Source: Planctomycetota bacterium (GTDB lineage: Bacteria; Planctomycetota; Phycisphaerae; FEN-1346). From it: 6,669 nt of DNA. A program made the translations under genes and the position numbers. The stretch covers positions 1 to 6,669 of the forward strand of contig JAPLML010000183.1 in assembly GCA_026387055.1 (NCBI GenBank), written 5' to 3'. Within the stretch, counting starts at the first letter, position 1. Each line of letters opens with the position of its first letter. The notes under the pieces are model-generated. The model did not search any database. It was not told the DNA's origin and saw only the letters and a program-made list of their open reading frames with translations. Shown piece by piece: positions 5,094-6,669 of the stretch.

Positions 5094-6575
5094 CTACTCC
5101 CGCTGCGTCCTTGTCGCCAGTTCCTGGGGTTCGATGCGGGGGGAGTGGGCGCCGCAGCTTTCGGGGTCGGGGGGCGGGGCCTCGGGCGCGGGGTAGAAAC
5201 CGAACTGGCGCAGCAGCGCGAGTTTCGGCAGGACGTTGCCTGCCAGGTCGATGTGGAAGAACCCGCTGAAGATGTCGGGGTTCGCGAGGATGAGGTCGAA
5301 GTAGGCCCGGTACCGCTCGGGCAGCTCCACGTCGCCGCCGCGGCAGACCTCGTGCCCCGTGAACACGAACTCCGGGAAGAGGTACGGGCAGAACTCGAGG
5401 GCCGCCTTGCCCGCATACTCCTTGTACAGTTCCGTCTGCGGCAGGAGCGAGAGCAGGCTGGGCAGGATCCGCGCCCCCATCATGCGGAACGAGACCATCT
5501 GGAAGAGGCTCTGGTTGAAGTCTTCAAGCGTCTCGAACGGGAACCCCCACACGAAGAACGTATCGACGCGCGGGAATATCTCGACGGCCTGCGGCACGAT
5601 CTCCAGGGCCTGGGCCGCCGTGAACCCCTTGCGGATCCGCCGGAGCACCCCGTCCGACCCCGACTCGATGCCGAACCGGAGCTCCAGACACCCACACTCG
5701 GCCATCGCCCGCATCATCTCGGCGTCCACCAGGTTCACGCGGCCGAAGGCCTTCCACTCCAGCCGCAGGCCCGTCCCGCGCAGCTCGCGGCAGAACTCCA
5801 TCACCTGGCGCTTGCCCGAGACGAAGAACTCGTCCTGGAAGAGGAACAGGTCGACGCCGGCCCGCCGGTGCAGGTGCACCATCTCGGCCACGATGTTGCC
5901 GGGGCTTCGCGAGTAGCTCTCCAGGTTCCACACGGGCGCGACCGAGCAGAACGTGCACGGGTACGGGCAGCCACGGCTCGTCATCATGCCGTAACCGGCG
6001 TAGCGCTTGAGGTCGACTTTGTGGAACGCCGGGAAGGGGATGGCGTCGAGGTCTCGGAGGCGCGGCCGGTCGGGGTTGTGGCGGATGGCGCCGTCGGCGG
6101 CGCGGTACGAGATGCCCGCGACGCCGGCGAGGTCGCCGCCCTCGCGCAACGTCCGCACGAGCTCCGGCCCGGTGATCTCCCCCTCGCCGCGCGCGATGAC
6201 GTCGACCCACGGGAACCGCGCGAGGATCTTGTCCTCGACCGCCTTCGACCCCACGCCGCCGAGCACGAGCACGCGGTCGGGGTACCGCTCCTTGAGGGTC
6301 CGCATCGCATGGAGGGTGAACGGCAGGAGGTTGGCCATGCACGAGAGGCCGAGGACAGGGGCGGGGTCCTTCACGAATTCCAGGAAGTTCACCAGGTCGA
6401 ACGGGTCGTCGTACGGGGCGGTCTGGTAATCGCGGAAATCGACCTCCAGCCCCGCGTCTTCCATCGCCCGCGCCAGATACAGGCATCCGAGCGGCACGTG
6501 GAGCTCGCGCTCGATCTCCTCGCCGTAGCGCATGAAGAGCATGTTCAGATTGACAAGCGTAATGTCGGCAGGCAT
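5094..6575 (-). CDS. B12-binding-domain-type radical SAM protein
   Basis: The 493-residue protein starts at ATG 6575-6573, six bases after AAGGAG; a longer frame to 6665 adds a low-complexity stretch and is rejected. Residues 1-140 form a B12-binding-like Rossmann domain, with VPLGCLYLARAMEDAGLEV (28-46), VLGGVGSKAVEDKIL (104-118) and the usual ARGEGE end (128-133). A linker with DLDAIPFPAF follows. The radical SAM core has C203-x3-C207-x2-C210 (RGCPYPCTFCS), which binds the 4Fe-4S cluster that cleaves S-adenosylmethionine, and FGIESGSDGVLRRIRKG (301-317), common in this class. Residues after about 390 are a family-specific end with a Pro-rich tail. The cobalamin-ligand motif D-x-H-x-x-G is not visible, so cobalamin may bind without a His ligand or not at all. 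Relatives modify lipids, pigments or small molecules by methylation or cyclisation; no neighbour suggests a substrate. Confidence 0.92.
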   Translation of the reverse strand: MPADITLVNLNMLFMRYGEEIERELHVPLGCLYLARAMEDAGLEVDFRDYQTAPYDDPFDLVNFLEFVKDPAPVLGLSCMANLLPFTLHAMRTLKERYPDRVLVLGGVGSKAVEDKILARFPWVDVIARGEGEITGPELVRTLREGGDLAGVAGISYRAADGAIRHNPDRPRLRDLDAIPFPAFHKVDLKRYAGYGMMTSRGCPYPCTFCSVAPVWNLESYSRSPGNIVAEMVHLHRRAGVDLFLFQDEFFVSGKRQVMEFCRELRGTGLRLEWKAFGRVNLVDAEMMRAMAECGCLELRFGIESGSDGVLRRIRKGFTAAQALEIVPQAVEIFPRVDTFFVWGFPFETLEDFNQSLFQMVSFRMMGARILPSLLSLLPQTELYKEYAGKAALEFCPYLFPEFVFTGHEVCRGGDVELPERYRAYFDLILANPDIFSGFFHIDLAGNVLPKLALLRQFGFYPAPEAPPPDPESCGAHSPRIEPQELATRTQRE

Positions 6576-6581
6576 AAGATG

Positions 6582-6587
6582 CTCCTT
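6582..6587 (-). promoter_or_regulatory. Ribosome binding site of the radical SAM gene
   Basis: On the minus strand AAGGAG lies six bases before ATG 6575. It is the strongest Shine-Dalgarno match in the window, and it decides the start against an in-frame Met codon 90 bases further upstream. Confidence 0.85.
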
Positions 6588-6620
6588 GTTTCTCGCGTGC
6601 CACGGCCGCGTAGGGTGCGT

Positions 6621-6636
6621 GGTCGCCGCGGCGACC
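6621..6636. repeat. Perfect 16-bp palindrome upstream of the radical SAM gene
   Basis: GGTCGCCGCGGCGACC is its own reverse complement and is overlapped by a second palindrome, GACCGGTC (6633-6640). It lies 46-61 bases before the radical SAM start codon, where a regulator could bind. I see no convincing -10 box near it, and GC-rich sequence makes such palindromes more likely by chance. Confidence 0.5.
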
Positions 6637-6669
6637 GGTCGTTCTGCTGATGCCGGTGCGTGCAAGCAC

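Noticed and set aside
5091..6650. A 519-codon open frame on the plus strand opposite the radical SAM gene
   Set aside because: This is a shadow of the minus-strand gene in GC-rich DNA. The product is low-complexity (Arg, Glu, Val, His) and has no motifs.
6576..6665. A 30-codon extension of the radical SAM protein to 6665
   Set aside because: AAGGAG is correctly spaced before ATG 6575, and the extension is Ala/Thr/Pro/His-rich, crosses the palindrome and lacks family resemblance.

Overview
The window is GC-rich, with coding regions strongly biased toward G or C at third codon positions, and looks like a chromosomal piece of a bacterium. The gene content is a MoxR AAA+ ATPase, a DUF58 protein, Ffh with a strongly basic tail, a solitary Fic protein and a B12-binding-type radical SAM protein. 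Together with large intergenic inverted repeats, this fits an uncultured Planctomycetota (Phycisphaerae-like) genome. That placement is an inference from general style, not from a marker I can compare here.

Layout: (1) 2-502 (+) is the 3' end of a MoxR-family ATPase gene. (2) 503-679 is almost entirely one composite inverted repeat. (3) 680-1573 (+) encodes a DUF58/vWA-like protein, the usual partner of MoxR. (4) 1574-2117 is about 540 bases without a convincing gene; it holds a second, architecturally similar inverted repeat. (5) 2118-3530 (+) is ffh, the signal recognition particle GTPase, with a promoter whose -10 box lies just 7 bases before the ATG. (6) 3531-3645 is a short intergenic region with a promoter-like sequence overlapped by a strong palindrome. 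(7) About 3646 or 3694 to 5046 (+) encodes a class II (self-inhibited) Fic protein with a C-terminal winged-helix region. (8) 5094-6575 (-) encodes a radical SAM protein with an N-terminal B12-binding-like domain, convergent with fic. (9) 6576-6669 is the upstream region of that gene, with a good ribosome binding site and a perfect 16-bp palindrome.

The genes do not form one pathway. MoxR and DUF58 belong together, but the vWA membrane proteins usually encoded next (BatA/BatB type) are absent. Ffh is housekeeping. The Fic gene looks like an accessory insertion with its own promoter and possible self-regulation; its codon use appears less GC-biased than that of its neighbours. I do not see a clear new defence or biosynthetic system. 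The most interesting signals are non-coding: two unrelated-sequence repeats built to the same plan (inverted pairs of hairpins around a 20-base spacer), the apparently leaderless ffh promoter, and the palindrome over the fic promoter.
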